From Pseudoduganella armeniaca (lineage in GTDB: Bacteria > Pseudomonadota > Gammaproteobacteria > Burkholderiales > Burkholderiaceae_D): a stretch of DNA of 64,000 nucleotides. Positions within the stretch are counted from its first letter, which is position 1. Every line of letters starts with the position of its first letter. Below the pieces are notes generated by a model. That model ran no database searches. It was not told the DNA's origin and saw only the letters and a list, made by a program, of their open reading frames with translations. The DNA lies in the NCBI RefSeq assembly GCF_003028855.1, contig NZ_CP028324.1, positions 620,001-684,000 on the forward strand, read 5' to 3'. Both the position numbers and the translations under genes were made by a program. This document shows positions 1 through 8,097 of the stretch, in pieces.

Positions 1-1
1 C

Positions 2-964
2 GACCCGCACTTCTTTTTTGGCAGCAAGGGACACAAGCGCGCCATGGCCTACCTGGAGTACGGCCTGTCGCAAGGCGAGGGATTCATCGTCATCACCGGC
101 GAGATCGGCGCGGGCAAGACGACCTTGGTGCGCCACCTGTTCCGCCAGCTGCAGTCGGACCGGATCGTGGCCGCCCACATCGTCAACACGCACGTGGACG
201 CGGACGACATCCTGCGCGGCGTGGTGGCCGGCTTCGGCCTGCCGTTCGAGGAAAGCGCCAGCAAGACCACGTTGCTGGCCCGGCTCGAAGCCTTCCTGCG
301 CAGCTGCGACCAGCAGGGCAAGCGGGCGCTGCTGGTCGTTGACGAAGCGCAGAACCTGACGCCGCGGGTGGTGGAAGAATTGCGCATGCTGTCGAACTTC
401 CAGACCGATGAAAAATCGCTGTTGCAGACCTTCCTGCTGGGGCAGCCCGAGTTTCGCGTCACGCTGCACAGCCCCGGCATGCAGCAGTTGCGCCAGCGCG
501 TCATCGCCACCTACCACCTGGGCCCGATGGATGCGCTGGAAACCCAGGCCTATATCGAACACCGCCTGCTGACCGTCGGCTGGCAGGGCGACCCGTCGTT
601 CACGCCGGGCGCGCATGCGGCGATTTACCAGTTCACGGGAGGGATACCGCGCAAGACCAACCACCTGTGCGACCGCCTGCTGCTGATGGGCTTCCTGGAA
701 GAGATGCATGCCTTCACCGAGGCCGACATCGAGACCGTCATTCGCGACATCGACCAGGAATTCCAGCCGCCGCCCGCGCCCGCCGTGCCGTTCGTCGGTA
801 CCGCCGACGGTACCGATCCGGACCACGCCGTGTTCGGCAACCAGTACCCGTCCGTGCTGGACGAGCGCATGCTGCGGCTGGAAAAATCGATGGGTTCCGT
901 CCTGTCGATCCTGAAGAAGATCGTGCGCACGCCCGCCACCCAACCCATCGACAGCCACGAATGA
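2..964 (+). CDS. XrtA/PEP-CTERM-associated AAA ATPase, 5' end outside window
   Basis: ExeA-like AAA ATPase of the kind found in exosortase A exopolysaccharide loci. The reading frame is open from base 2 and the visible start (DPHFFFGSKGHKRAMAYLEYG) already matches the family a little after its usual N-terminus, so only a short piece is missing; the ATG at 44 is internal. A Walker A motif GEIGAGKTT lies near visible residues 33-41 and a Walker B motif LLVVDEAQ near residue 112. A Pro/Ala-rich linker and a short charged tail follow the ATPase core. The stop overlaps the next start as ATGA. The family is inferred to energise or regulate polysaccharide export or PEP-CTERM processing; its exact role is not established. 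Confidence 0.85.
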   Translation, partial: DPHFFFGSKGHKRAMAYLEYGLSQGEGFIVITGEIGAGKTTLVRHLFRQLQSDRIVAAHIVNTHVDADDILRGVVAGFGLPFEESASKTTLLARLEAFLRSCDQQGKRALLVVDEAQNLTPRVVEELRMLSNFQTDEKSLLQTFLLGQPEFRVTLHSPGMQQLRQRVIATYHLGPMDALETQAYIEHRLLTVGWQGDPSFTPGAHAAIYQFTGGIPRKTNHLCDRLLLMGFLEEMHAFTEADIETVIRDIDQEFQPPPAPAVPFVGTADGTDPDHAVFGNQYPSVLDERMLRLEKSMGSVLSILKKIVRTPATQPIDSHE

Positions 965-2103
965 CCATGACCCCACCTGACAACAAGGTTCACCGCATCC
1001 TGTGCGTCGTCGGCGCACGGCCGAACTTCATGAAGATGGCGCCCATCATGGCCGCGCTGTCCGCGCTGGGCCCGCGCGTGCAGCCCAAGCTGGTGCACAC
1101 GGGCCAGCACTACGACGTGGCGATGAACCACCAGTACTTCCAGGCGCTGGGCATTCCCGATCCGGACATCAACCTGGAAGTGGGCAGCGGCACCCACGCA
1201 CAGCAGACGGCCGAGGTAATGCGCCGCTTCGAGCCGGCGCTGGACGAGGTGGCGCCTGCCGCCGTGCTGGTGGTCGGCGACGTCAATTCGACCATCGCCT
1301 GCGCGCTGGTGGCGGCCAAGAAGGGCGTGCCCGTCATTCACGTGGAAGCAGGCCTGCGCAGCTTCGACCGCGCCATGCCGGAGGAAATCAACCGGGTGCT
1401 GACGGATCAATTGTCCGACCTGCTGTTCACGACGGAGGAGAGCGGCCGCGCCAACCTGCTGAAGGAAGGCATCGGCGAGCAACGCATCCACTTCGTCGGC
1501 AACGTCATGATCGATACCTTGCGCCTGAACCTGCCGCGCGCCGTGCCGGCCGCGCGGATCGCGGCGGACGCGGGCCGGCCCGGCTTCACGGACCAAGGCT
1601 ACGCTGTGCTGACCCTGCACCGGCCATCCAACGTGGACGATGCGAGCGTCCTGCAACGGCTGCTGGAAACGGCCGCGCAGATCAGCCAGCGCACACCCGT
1701 GATCTTCCCGCTGCACCCGCGCACGCGCGCCACCATCGAGCGCTTCGGCCTGGCCCACCTGCTGGACCGCCCGCAGATGCTGCTGCTGCCGCCGCAGGGC
1801 TACCTCGAGATGCTGGGCCTGATGAAGGACGCCAAGGTGGTGCTGACCGATTCCGGCGGCATCCAGGAAGAGACGACGGCGCTGGGCACGCCCTGCATCA
1901 CGCTGCGCCACAACACCGAACGTCCGATCACGGTGGACGAAGGGACGAATACGATCGCCGGCAACGAGCCGGCACGCATCCTGGCTGCCTACGAGGAAGT
2001 CATGACGGGCGGCGGCAAGGCCGGCCGCGTACCGCACTTCTGGGACGGCCGTGCCGCCGAGCGCATCGCCGCCATCGTCAGCGACTGGCTGCCGCGCGAC
2101 TAA
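961..2103 (+). CDS. wecB: UDP-N-acetylglucosamine 2-epimerase (non-hydrolysing)
   Basis: Interconverts UDP-GlcNAc and UDP-ManNAc in the cytoplasm and so supplies a ManNAc-type sugar to the exopolysaccharide made by this locus. The 380-residue length is normal for the family. Signatures seen: GARPNFMKMAPIM near the N-terminus, HTGQHYD, a central stretch HVEAGLRSFDRAMPEEINR, and the C-terminal nucleotide-binding stretch TDSGGIQEE followed by HNTERP. The start at 961 overlaps the upstream stop (ATGA), which points to translational coupling; a second ATG at 967 is possible. The enzyme assignment is firm. That it serves this polysaccharide rather than another antigen is inferred from its position. 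Confidence 0.93.
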   Translation: MTMTPPDNKVHRILCVVGARPNFMKMAPIMAALSALGPRVQPKLVHTGQHYDVAMNHQYFQALGIPDPDINLEVGSGTHAQQTAEVMRRFEPALDEVAPAAVLVVGDVNSTIACALVAAKKGVPVIHVEAGLRSFDRAMPEEINRVLTDQLSDLLFTTEESGRANLLKEGIGEQRIHFVGNVMIDTLRLNLPRAVPAARIAADAGRPGFTDQGYAVLTLHRPSNVDDASVLQRLLETAAQISQRTPVIFPLHPRTRATIERFGLAHLLDRPQMLLLPPQGYLEMLGLMKDAKVVLTDSGGIQEETTALGTPCITLRHNTERPITVDEGTNTIAGNEPARILAAYEEVMTGGGKAGRVPHFWDGRAAERIAAIVSDWLPRD

Positions 2104-2114
2104 AAGGAGCGACC

Positions 2115-2984
2115 ATGAACGGGCCCGTGCCGCATCTGGCAGCGCAGACGATCCGCAACGCGATGACGATCGACGTCGAGGATTATTTCCAGGTCTCGGC
2201 GTTCGCGCCGCAGATCGCCCGCGACAGCTGGCCGCTGCGCGAATGCCGCGTCGAGGCCAACGTCGACCGCATCCTGGCGATCCTCGACGAGGGCAACGCC
2301 AAGGGGACGTTTTTCACCTTGGGCTGGATCGCCGAGCGCTACCCGGCGCTGGTGCGGCGCATCGTGGCCGCCGGCCACGAGCTGGCCAGCCACGGCTATG
2401 GCCACCTGCGCGCCACCGACCAGACCCGCGCCGAATTCATGGACGACATCGTGCGCAGCAAGGCGATCCTGGAAGACATCGGCGGCCAGCGCGTGCTGGG
2501 CTACCGGGCACCGAGCTTCTCGATCGGTCCCGTCAACCTGTGGGCGCTGACGTCGCTGCACGACGCGGGCTACCAGTACAGCTCCAGCATCTACCCGATC
2601 GCGCACGATCACTACGGCATGCCGGACGCGCCGCGCTTCCCGTTCTACCCGCACGGCACCGATGGCCTGCTGGAGATTCCGATCACCACGGTGCGCCTGT
2701 TCGAGCGCAACCTGCCTGCCGGCGGCGGCGGCTATTTCCGCCTGCTGCCGTACGCGCTGTCGCGCACCCTGATGCGGCGCGTGAACCATGACGACGGCCA
2801 GCCCACCATCTTTTATTTCCATCCGTGGGAACTGGACCCGGGCCAGCCGCGCCCCGAGGGTATCGGCCTGAAAAGCCGTTTCCGCCATTACGTCAACCTG
2901 GGCCGCATGGAACAGCGCATCCGCGCGCTGACGCGCGATTTCGCCTGGGACCGGATGGACCGCATTTTCCTGGGGCGGCCATGA
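2115..2984 (+). CDS. XrtA-locus polysaccharide deacetylase (NodB fold, DUF3473)
   Basis: Predicted carbohydrate esterase family 4 enzyme removing N- or O-acetyl groups from the exopolysaccharide. This 289-residue protein matches the deacetylase subfamily restricted to exosortase A loci. The metal/catalytic motif TIDVEDYFQV is near the N-terminus, the second metal motif appears as SHGYGH, and GYRAPSFSI carries the substrate-site Arg. No signal peptide is evident, as usual for this subfamily. An AAGGAG ribosome binding site at 2104-2109 supports the ATG at 2115. The stop overlaps the next start (ATGA). Confidence 0.9.
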   Translation: MNGPVPHLAAQTIRNAMTIDVEDYFQVSAFAPQIARDSWPLRECRVEANVDRILAILDEGNAKGTFFTLGWIAERYPALVRRIVAAGHELASHGYGHLRATDQTRAEFMDDIVRSKAILEDIGGQRVLGYRAPSFSIGPVNLWALTSLHDAGYQYSSSIYPIAHDHYGMPDAPRFPFYPHGTDGLLEIPITTVRLFERNLPAGGGGYFRLLPYALSRTLMRRVNHDDGQPTIFYFHPWELDPGQPRPEGIGLKSRFRHYVNLGRMEQRIRALTRDFAWDRMDRIFLGRP

Positions 2985-4084
2985 GCGCCATCATCGAATC
3001 GGCGATGGAGCGCGCGCAGGCTGGCGTGGCGCCGCAGCCCGGACCCGTCACCGTGCGGCTGTTGCGCGACGACGCGGCCGACCGCGCGCGCTGGGATGCC
3101 TTCGTGCAGGCCTGCCCGCAGGCCACGTTCTTCCACCGCGCCGGCTGGCAGCGCGTGATCGAGGGTGCCTTCGGGCACCGCACCTGGTTTTATCTCGCCG
3201 AGCAGGATGGCGTCATTCGCGGCGTGCTGCCGCTGGCGCAGATCAGGAGCCGGCTGTTCGGCCATTCCCTGATCGCACTGCCGTTCTGCGTCTACGGCGG
3301 TGTCGCGGCCGATTCCGAGGCCGCGCGCCGCCAGCTCGACGACGCCGCGCTGGCGCTGGCGCGCAGCCTGGGCGTGGGGCACCTGGAATACCGCAATTAC
3401 ACGCCGGCGCACCCGGGCGATCCGGCCTGGCAGGGCAAGGATTTATATGTCACGTTCCGCAAGGCGATCGTGGCGGACGACGAAGCGAACATGAACGCGA
3501 TCCCGCGCAAGCAGCGCGCGATGGTCCGCAAGGGCATCAAGTGCGGCCTGGCGGGCGAAGTGGACGACAACGTCGAGCGCTTCTTCACGGCGTACGCGCA
3601 CAGCGTGCACCGCCTGGGCACGCCGGTATTCCCGAAGAAGTATTTCGCGCTGCTGAAAGAGGTGTTCGGCGACGATTGCGAAGTGCGCGTGATCGTGCGC
3701 GAGCGCGAGATCGTCGCCGGCGTGCTCAGTTTCTTCTTCCGCGACGAGGTGCTGCCGTACTACGGCGGCGGCATGCCGGTGGCGCGCGAGGTGGCCGGCA
3801 ACGACTTCATGTACTGGAACCTGATGCAGGCATCCGCCGCCCGCGGCTGCCGGCTGTTCGACTTCGGCCGCAGCAAGCGCGGCACCGGCGCATTCGACTT
3901 CAAGAAGAACTGGGGTTTCGAGGCGCAGCCGCTGCCCTACGAATACCACCTGGTCGGGTCAAGCGCGATCCCCGATGTCAATCCACTGAACCCGAAATAC
4001 CAGCTGTTCATCCGCGTGTGGCAGAAGATGCCGCTGGCGCTGGCCAACGCAATTGGCCCGTACATCGTCAAGGACCTGGGGTAA
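2981..4084 (+). CDS. FemAB-like acyltransferase of the XrtA/PEP-CTERM system
   Basis: GNAT-fold FemAB/FemX-like protein of 367 residues, of the family that accompanies exosortase A. Family members elsewhere transfer amino acids from aminoacyl-tRNA to peptidoglycan precursors; here the acceptor is unknown and may be the exopolysaccharide or its lipid carrier. Seen: the early stretch CPQATFFHRAGWQRV, a conserved YGGGMPVAREVAGNDFMYW segment, and FDFGRSKRGTGAFDFK near the C-terminus, both typical of the group. The start is fixed by the ATGA overlap with the deacetylase. The next gene begins 4 bases after the stop. Confidence 0.87.
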   Translation: MSAIIESAMERAQAGVAPQPGPVTVRLLRDDAADRARWDAFVQACPQATFFHRAGWQRVIEGAFGHRTWFYLAEQDGVIRGVLPLAQIRSRLFGHSLIALPFCVYGGVAADSEAARRQLDDAALALARSLGVGHLEYRNYTPAHPGDPAWQGKDLYVTFRKAIVADDEANMNAIPRKQRAMVRKGIKCGLAGEVDDNVERFFTAYAHSVHRLGTPVFPKKYFALLKEVFGDDCEVRVIVREREIVAGVLSFFFRDEVLPYYGGGMPVAREVAGNDFMYWNLMQASAARGCRLFDFGRSKRGTGAFDFKKNWGFEAQPLPYEYHLVGSSAIPDVNPLNPKYQLFIRVWQKMPLALANAIGPYIVKDLG

Positions 4085-4088
4085 TACC

Positions 4089-5345
4089 GTGGACGACCTG
4101 CTGCTGCTGGTGCATCGCATCCCCTACCCGCCGAACAAGGGCGACAAGATCCGCTCTTGGCACCTGCTGCGGCACCTGGCGCGGCGCTACCGCGTGCACC
4201 TCGCCACCTTTGTCGACGACAAGGACGACTGGCAGTACGTCGACCACGTGCGCAAGCTGTGCGCCTCCAGCCACTTCGCACCGCTCAACCCACGCATGGC
4301 GCGCGCGCGCAGCCTGCGCGCGCTGCTGGCCAACCGGGCGCTGTCGCTGGACTACTACAGCGACCGCGGCACGCGCAAATGGGTCTGCCAGACCATGCGC
4401 GACCGGGCCATCGAGCGCATCGTCGTGTTCTCGTCGCCGATGGCGCAGTACGCGCAGCCTTACCCGAACGCGCGCCGCATCGTCGACCTGTGCGACGTCG
4501 ATTCCGAAAAATGGCGCCAGTACGCGCAGCAGAAGTCGTGGCCGGGCAGCCTGCCGTATGCATGGGAAGCCAGCCGGTTGCTGCGCTACGAGCGCAAGGT
4601 GGCGGCGTGCAGCGATGCCGCGTTGTTCGTCTCGCAGCCGGAGGCGGAGCTGTTTCGCTCGCTGGCGCCTGAGAGCGCCGCGCGTATCGGCTGGTTCGGC
4701 AACGGTGTCGATACCGGCTACTTCGCGGCCGACGGCCGCTATGCCAATCCCTACCTGGCCGGCGAGCTGCCGCTGGTGTTCTGCGGCGCGATGGACTACT
4801 GGCCGAACGTCGATGCCGTGCAATGGTTCGCGCGCGAAGTGCTGCCGGCCGTGCAAGCGCGCGCGCCCGGTGCGCGCTTCGTCATCGTCGGCGCCCGACC
4901 CACGCCCGAAGTGCAGGCGCTGGTGGCGCTGCCCGGTGTAACGGTCACCGGCACCGTGCCGGACGTGCGTCCCTATGTCGCGCATGCGGCGTTGTCGGTG
5001 GCGCCGCTGCGGGTCGCGCGCGGCATCCAGAACAAGGTGCTGGAAGCGATGTCGATGGCCAAGACCGTCGTGCTGACCCCGCAGGCGCTGGAAGGCATCG
5101 ATGCCCAGCCGGGCCGCGAAGTGATCGTGGCCGACCACGCCAGCGGGTTTGCCGACGCCATCGTCGCCCAGCTGGCGCAAGCGGGCGCCATCGGCCAGGC
5201 CGCGCGCGCCCGTGTCGAAGCGGCCTACGGCTGGGAGGCCCGGCTGGCGCCGCTGGACGCATTGCTGGAAGCGCCGTCGAACCGCCCTGACCCCATCGCC
5301 CCGGCCGCCGCCGGCCCCGTCCTCCCGACATGGAACCAGGCATGA
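4089..5345 (+). CDS. GT4 glycosyltransferase, XrtA-locus type 1
   Basis: Predicted retaining glycosyltransferase (GT-B fold, GT4-like) of 418 residues that adds one sugar of the repeat unit at the cytoplasmic face. The N-terminus (LLLVHRIPYPPNKGDKIRSW) is the signature of the glycosyltransferase subfamily found just upstream of exosortase A. The C-terminal donor-binding half contains FCGAMDYWPNVDAVQWF and the loop GIQNKVLEAMSMAK. The likely start is GTG at 4089; an upstream in-frame ATG at 4053 would lie inside the femAB gene. The stop overlaps the xrtA ATG (ATGA). Donor sugar is unknown. Confidence 0.87.
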   Translation: MDDLLLLVHRIPYPPNKGDKIRSWHLLRHLARRYRVHLATFVDDKDDWQYVDHVRKLCASSHFAPLNPRMARARSLRALLANRALSLDYYSDRGTRKWVCQTMRDRAIERIVVFSSPMAQYAQPYPNARRIVDLCDVDSEKWRQYAQQKSWPGSLPYAWEASRLLRYERKVAACSDAALFVSQPEAELFRSLAPESAARIGWFGNGVDTGYFAADGRYANPYLAGELPLVFCGAMDYWPNVDAVQWFAREVLPAVQARAPGARFVIVGARPTPEVQALVALPGVTVTGTVPDVRPYVAHAALSVAPLRVARGIQNKVLEAMSMAKTVVLTPQALEGIDAQPGREVIVADHASGFADAIVAQLAQAGAIGQAARARVEAAYGWEARLAPLDALLEAPSNRPDPIAPAAAGPVLPTWNQA

Positions 5346-6907
5346 GCACACTGACCAGCGCCGCCGCCGCTGCCGATACCGGACCTGCCCGGGCGCCGGC
5401 CCGTCACGTCCAGGGTGCCAGCAAGGCACACTGGCTGATCGTCGGCGCGGCGGCACTGCTGCCGTTCCTGCTGTACTTCGGCACGGCCGCGTCGATTGCC
5501 GCGATCTGGGAGCGTTCTGCCACGTTCGCGCACGGCTACGTGATCCTGCCGATCAGTATCTGGCTGATCTGGCAGCGCCGCGCCGTGCTGGCGCAGCTGC
5601 CGCTGCGGCCATGCCTGCCCGCGCTCGCGATGCTGGCGCTGTGCGGCGCGGCCTGGATGCTGGGATTGCTGGGCGACGTCGCGATCGTGCGGCAGTACGC
5701 CTTTGCCGCGATGATCCCGCTGACGGTGCTGGCGGTGGCGGGCGTGGCTGTGGTCCGCGCGATCGCCTTCCCGCTGGTATTCATCCTGTTCGGCGTGCCG
5801 GTTGGCGAAGGCCTGATCGATCCGCTGATCCAGATCACGGCCAGCTTCACGGTGGACGCGCTGCGCGCGACTGGTATTCCGGTGCTGCGCGAAGGGAACA
5901 ACTTCAGCATTCCGACCGGTGACTGGTCGGTCGTGGAGGCGTGCAGCGGGCTGCGCTACCTGATCTCGTCGTTCACCCTGGGCTGCCTGTACGCCTACCT
6001 GACCTACCGCAGCACGCTGCGTCGCGTCGTGTTCGCCCTGGTCGCGCTGGCGCTGCCCGTGCTGGCCAATGGCCTGCGCGCCTACATGATCGTCATGATC
6101 GGCCATACCAGCGGCATGACGATGGCGGTGGGCGTCGACCACCTCATCTACGGCTGGGTGTTTTTCGGTCTCGTCATGCTGCTGCTGTTCTGGATCGGCA
6201 GCTTCTGGCGCGAGGACCGCAAGGCCGAGCTGCCGGCACGCTTCGCGCTGCCCGGCAGTCGCTCCGCCTCGGCCGCGCGGCTGGCAGCCGCTGCCTGCGG
6301 CGTGGCCGCCTGCATCGGCGTCTGGCCCGCCTATGGCTGGTACCTGGACCGCGGCAACGCCACGCCGGCGCCGGCCGACCTGGCCGGCTACCAGTCCAAG
6401 CCTCCCGTCGCGCCGCCGTTCACGGCGTGGACGCCGGCCTATGCGCCCGCCAGCGCGAGCATCGACCAATACTATGATGTGGGCGGTGCCACCGTCGGCG
6501 TGGCCGTGCGCTACTACCGCGACGGCGGTCCGGAACGGCTGATCAGCTCCACCAATCGGCTGACGGAATGGCGCACGCCCTGGCACGAAACGTCGACCGC
6601 GGTGCGCGCCGAAAGCATCCGTGGCAAGACGCTGCAGGTGCGCGAAACCACGGTATCGGGCGCGGACGGCCGCTTCGTCGTCTGGCAGTGGTATTGGATC
6701 GGCGGCGCCACCACGGCCAGCAATTACGTCGGCAAGGCGCTGCAGGTCAAACAGAAATTCATGACGGGCAGCGACGATGGCGCGGCCGTCATGGTGTTCG
6801 CGCCGTATGACGAAGACCCGGCCGCCGCACGCCCAGCGTTGCGCGCGTTCCTGCGGTCCGAACTGGACGCACTCGACGCGGCGCTGGCCGCCAACCGCAG
6901 GCAGTAA
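5342..6907 (+). CDS. xrtA: Exosortase A with C-terminal EpsI-like domain
   Basis: Polytopic inner-membrane transpeptidase thought to cleave proteins at a C-terminal PEP-CTERM signal and hand them to an acceptor. The protein has 521 residues. Residues 1-300 contain about eight hydrophobic segments and the exosortase catalytic residues in order: Cys201 in VVEACSGLRYL, Arg246 in NGLRAYM and His267 in GVDHLIYGW. Residues from about 310 to the end form a periplasmic EpsI-type domain, a fusion common for XrtA. The first 30 residues are Ala/Pro-rich. The ATG overlaps the upstream stop. It is the key gene for naming this locus; its substrates must lie outside the window. Confidence 0.93.
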   Translation: MSTLTSAAAAADTGPARAPARHVQGASKAHWLIVGAAALLPFLLYFGTAASIAAIWERSATFAHGYVILPISIWLIWQRRAVLAQLPLRPCLPALAMLALCGAAWMLGLLGDVAIVRQYAFAAMIPLTVLAVAGVAVVRAIAFPLVFILFGVPVGEGLIDPLIQITASFTVDALRATGIPVLREGNNFSIPTGDWSVVEACSGLRYLISSFTLGCLYAYLTYRSTLRRVVFALVALALPVLANGLRAYMIVMIGHTSGMTMAVGVDHLIYGWVFFGLVMLLLFWIGSFWREDRKAELPARFALPGSRSASAARLAAAACGVAACIGVWPAYGWYLDRGNATPAPADLAGYQSKPPVAPPFTAWTPAYAPASASIDQYYDVGGATVGVAVRYYRDGGPERLISSTNRLTEWRTPWHETSTAVRAESIRGKTLQVRETTVSGADGRFVVWQWYWIGGATTASNYVGKALQVKQKFMTGSDDGAAVMVFAPYDEDPAAARPALRAFLRSELDALDAALAANRRQ

Positions 6908-6912
6908 AAGCC

Positions 6913-8097
6913 ATGAACGACACGCCACTCATCGTCCACCTGATCTACCGGCTCGACTTCGGCGGCCTGGAGTCGCTGATGGTCGAGCGCATCAACCGCA
7001 TGCCAGCCGACTGTTACCGCCACGCGATCGTCTGCCTGACCGACTACAACCCGGCGTTCGCGCAAAGGCTCACCCGGACCGGGGTGCCGATTCACGCGCT
7101 GCACAAGCAACCCGGCCTGTCGCTGCGTACGCACGGCGCGCTGTGGCGCCTGCTGCGTGCATTGCAGCCGGCCGTACTGCACTCGTACAACCTGTCGGCC
7201 ATCGAGTACGCACCGGTGGCGCTGGCGGCCGGCGTGCCGGTGCGCGTCAACGGTGCCCATGGCCGTGACGCCAACGACCCCGAGGGCAAGAACCGCAAGC
7301 ACAACCTGCTGCGCCGCCTGATGGTACCGTTCTACGACTGCTGCTACGCCAATTCGGCGGCGATGGAGGACTGGAACCGGGACGTCATCGGCGTACCGGC
7401 CCGCAAGAGCCGCATGCTGGCCAATGGCATCGACGCGGAACGCTTCCGGCCGCGCGTGCACGGTGAGGCCGTCATCGCCAGCGCCAATCCGTTCGGTCCT
7501 GGCCACGTCGTCATCGGCACCGTCGGCCGCATCCAGGCGGTGAAGGATCATGCCACGCTGGTCGAAGCGTTCGCACTGCTGCGGCAACGGCTGCCGCGGC
7601 ATACGGCGCTGCTGCGCCTGGCCATCGTCGGCGACGGCCCGCTGCTGCAGCGCCTGCGCGACCGGGTCGCGGCACTGGAGTTGAGCGACGTGGTCTGGCT
7701 GCCCGGCGCCCGCACCGACGTGGCGGACATCCTGCGCGGCTTCGACATCTTCGCGATGTCGTCGATCGCCGAGGGCACGCCCGGCTCCGCGCTGGAAGCG
7801 ATGGCCACCGCGCTGCCGGTGGTGGGCACGCGCGTGGGCGGCATCCCGGAGGTGATCGCCAACGGCAGCACGGGCTTCCTGGTGCCGCCATCGGACCCCG
7901 CCGCGCTGGCGGAGGCGCTCGAACAATATGTGCTGTCGCCCGAGCTGGCCGCGCAGCACGGCGCGGCCGGGCGCGAGCGGGTACTGCGCAAATACAGCAT
8001 GGCCGCCATGGTGGCCGCGTACCAGGACATGTACGACAGCCTGTGCGAACGCAAGATCAAGACCAAAAAAGGGGCGGTGCCATCATGTGTGGAATAG
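6913..8097 (+). CDS. GT4 glycosyltransferase, XrtA-locus type 2
   Basis: 394-residue GT4 glycosyltransferase of the exosortase A locus subfamily. Its N-terminus VHLIYRLDFGGLESLMVERI is characteristic. The donor-binding half shows GTVGRIQAVKDH, a nucleotide-sugar segment around SSIAEGTPGSALEAMATALP, and GIPEVI. It lies 5 bases after xrtA. Its last codons overlap the amidotransferase gene by 13 bases, so the two are probably translated together. Cytoplasmic, acting on the lipid-linked repeat unit; sugar specificity cannot be read from the sequence. Confidence 0.87.
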   Translation: MNDTPLIVHLIYRLDFGGLESLMVERINRMPADCYRHAIVCLTDYNPAFAQRLTRTGVPIHALHKQPGLSLRTHGALWRLLRALQPAVLHSYNLSAIEYAPVALAAGVPVRVNGAHGRDANDPEGKNRKHNLLRRLMVPFYDCCYANSAAMEDWNRDVIGVPARKSRMLANGIDAERFRPRVHGEAVIASANPFGPGHVVIGTVGRIQAVKDHATLVEAFALLRQRLPRHTALLRLAIVGDGPLLQRLRDRVAALELSDVVWLPGARTDVADILRGFDIFAMSSIAEGTPGSALEAMATALPVVGTRVGGIPEVIANGSTGFLVPPSDPAALAEALEQYVLSPELAAQHGAAGRERVLRKYSMAAMVAAYQDMYDSLCERKIKTKKGAVPSCVE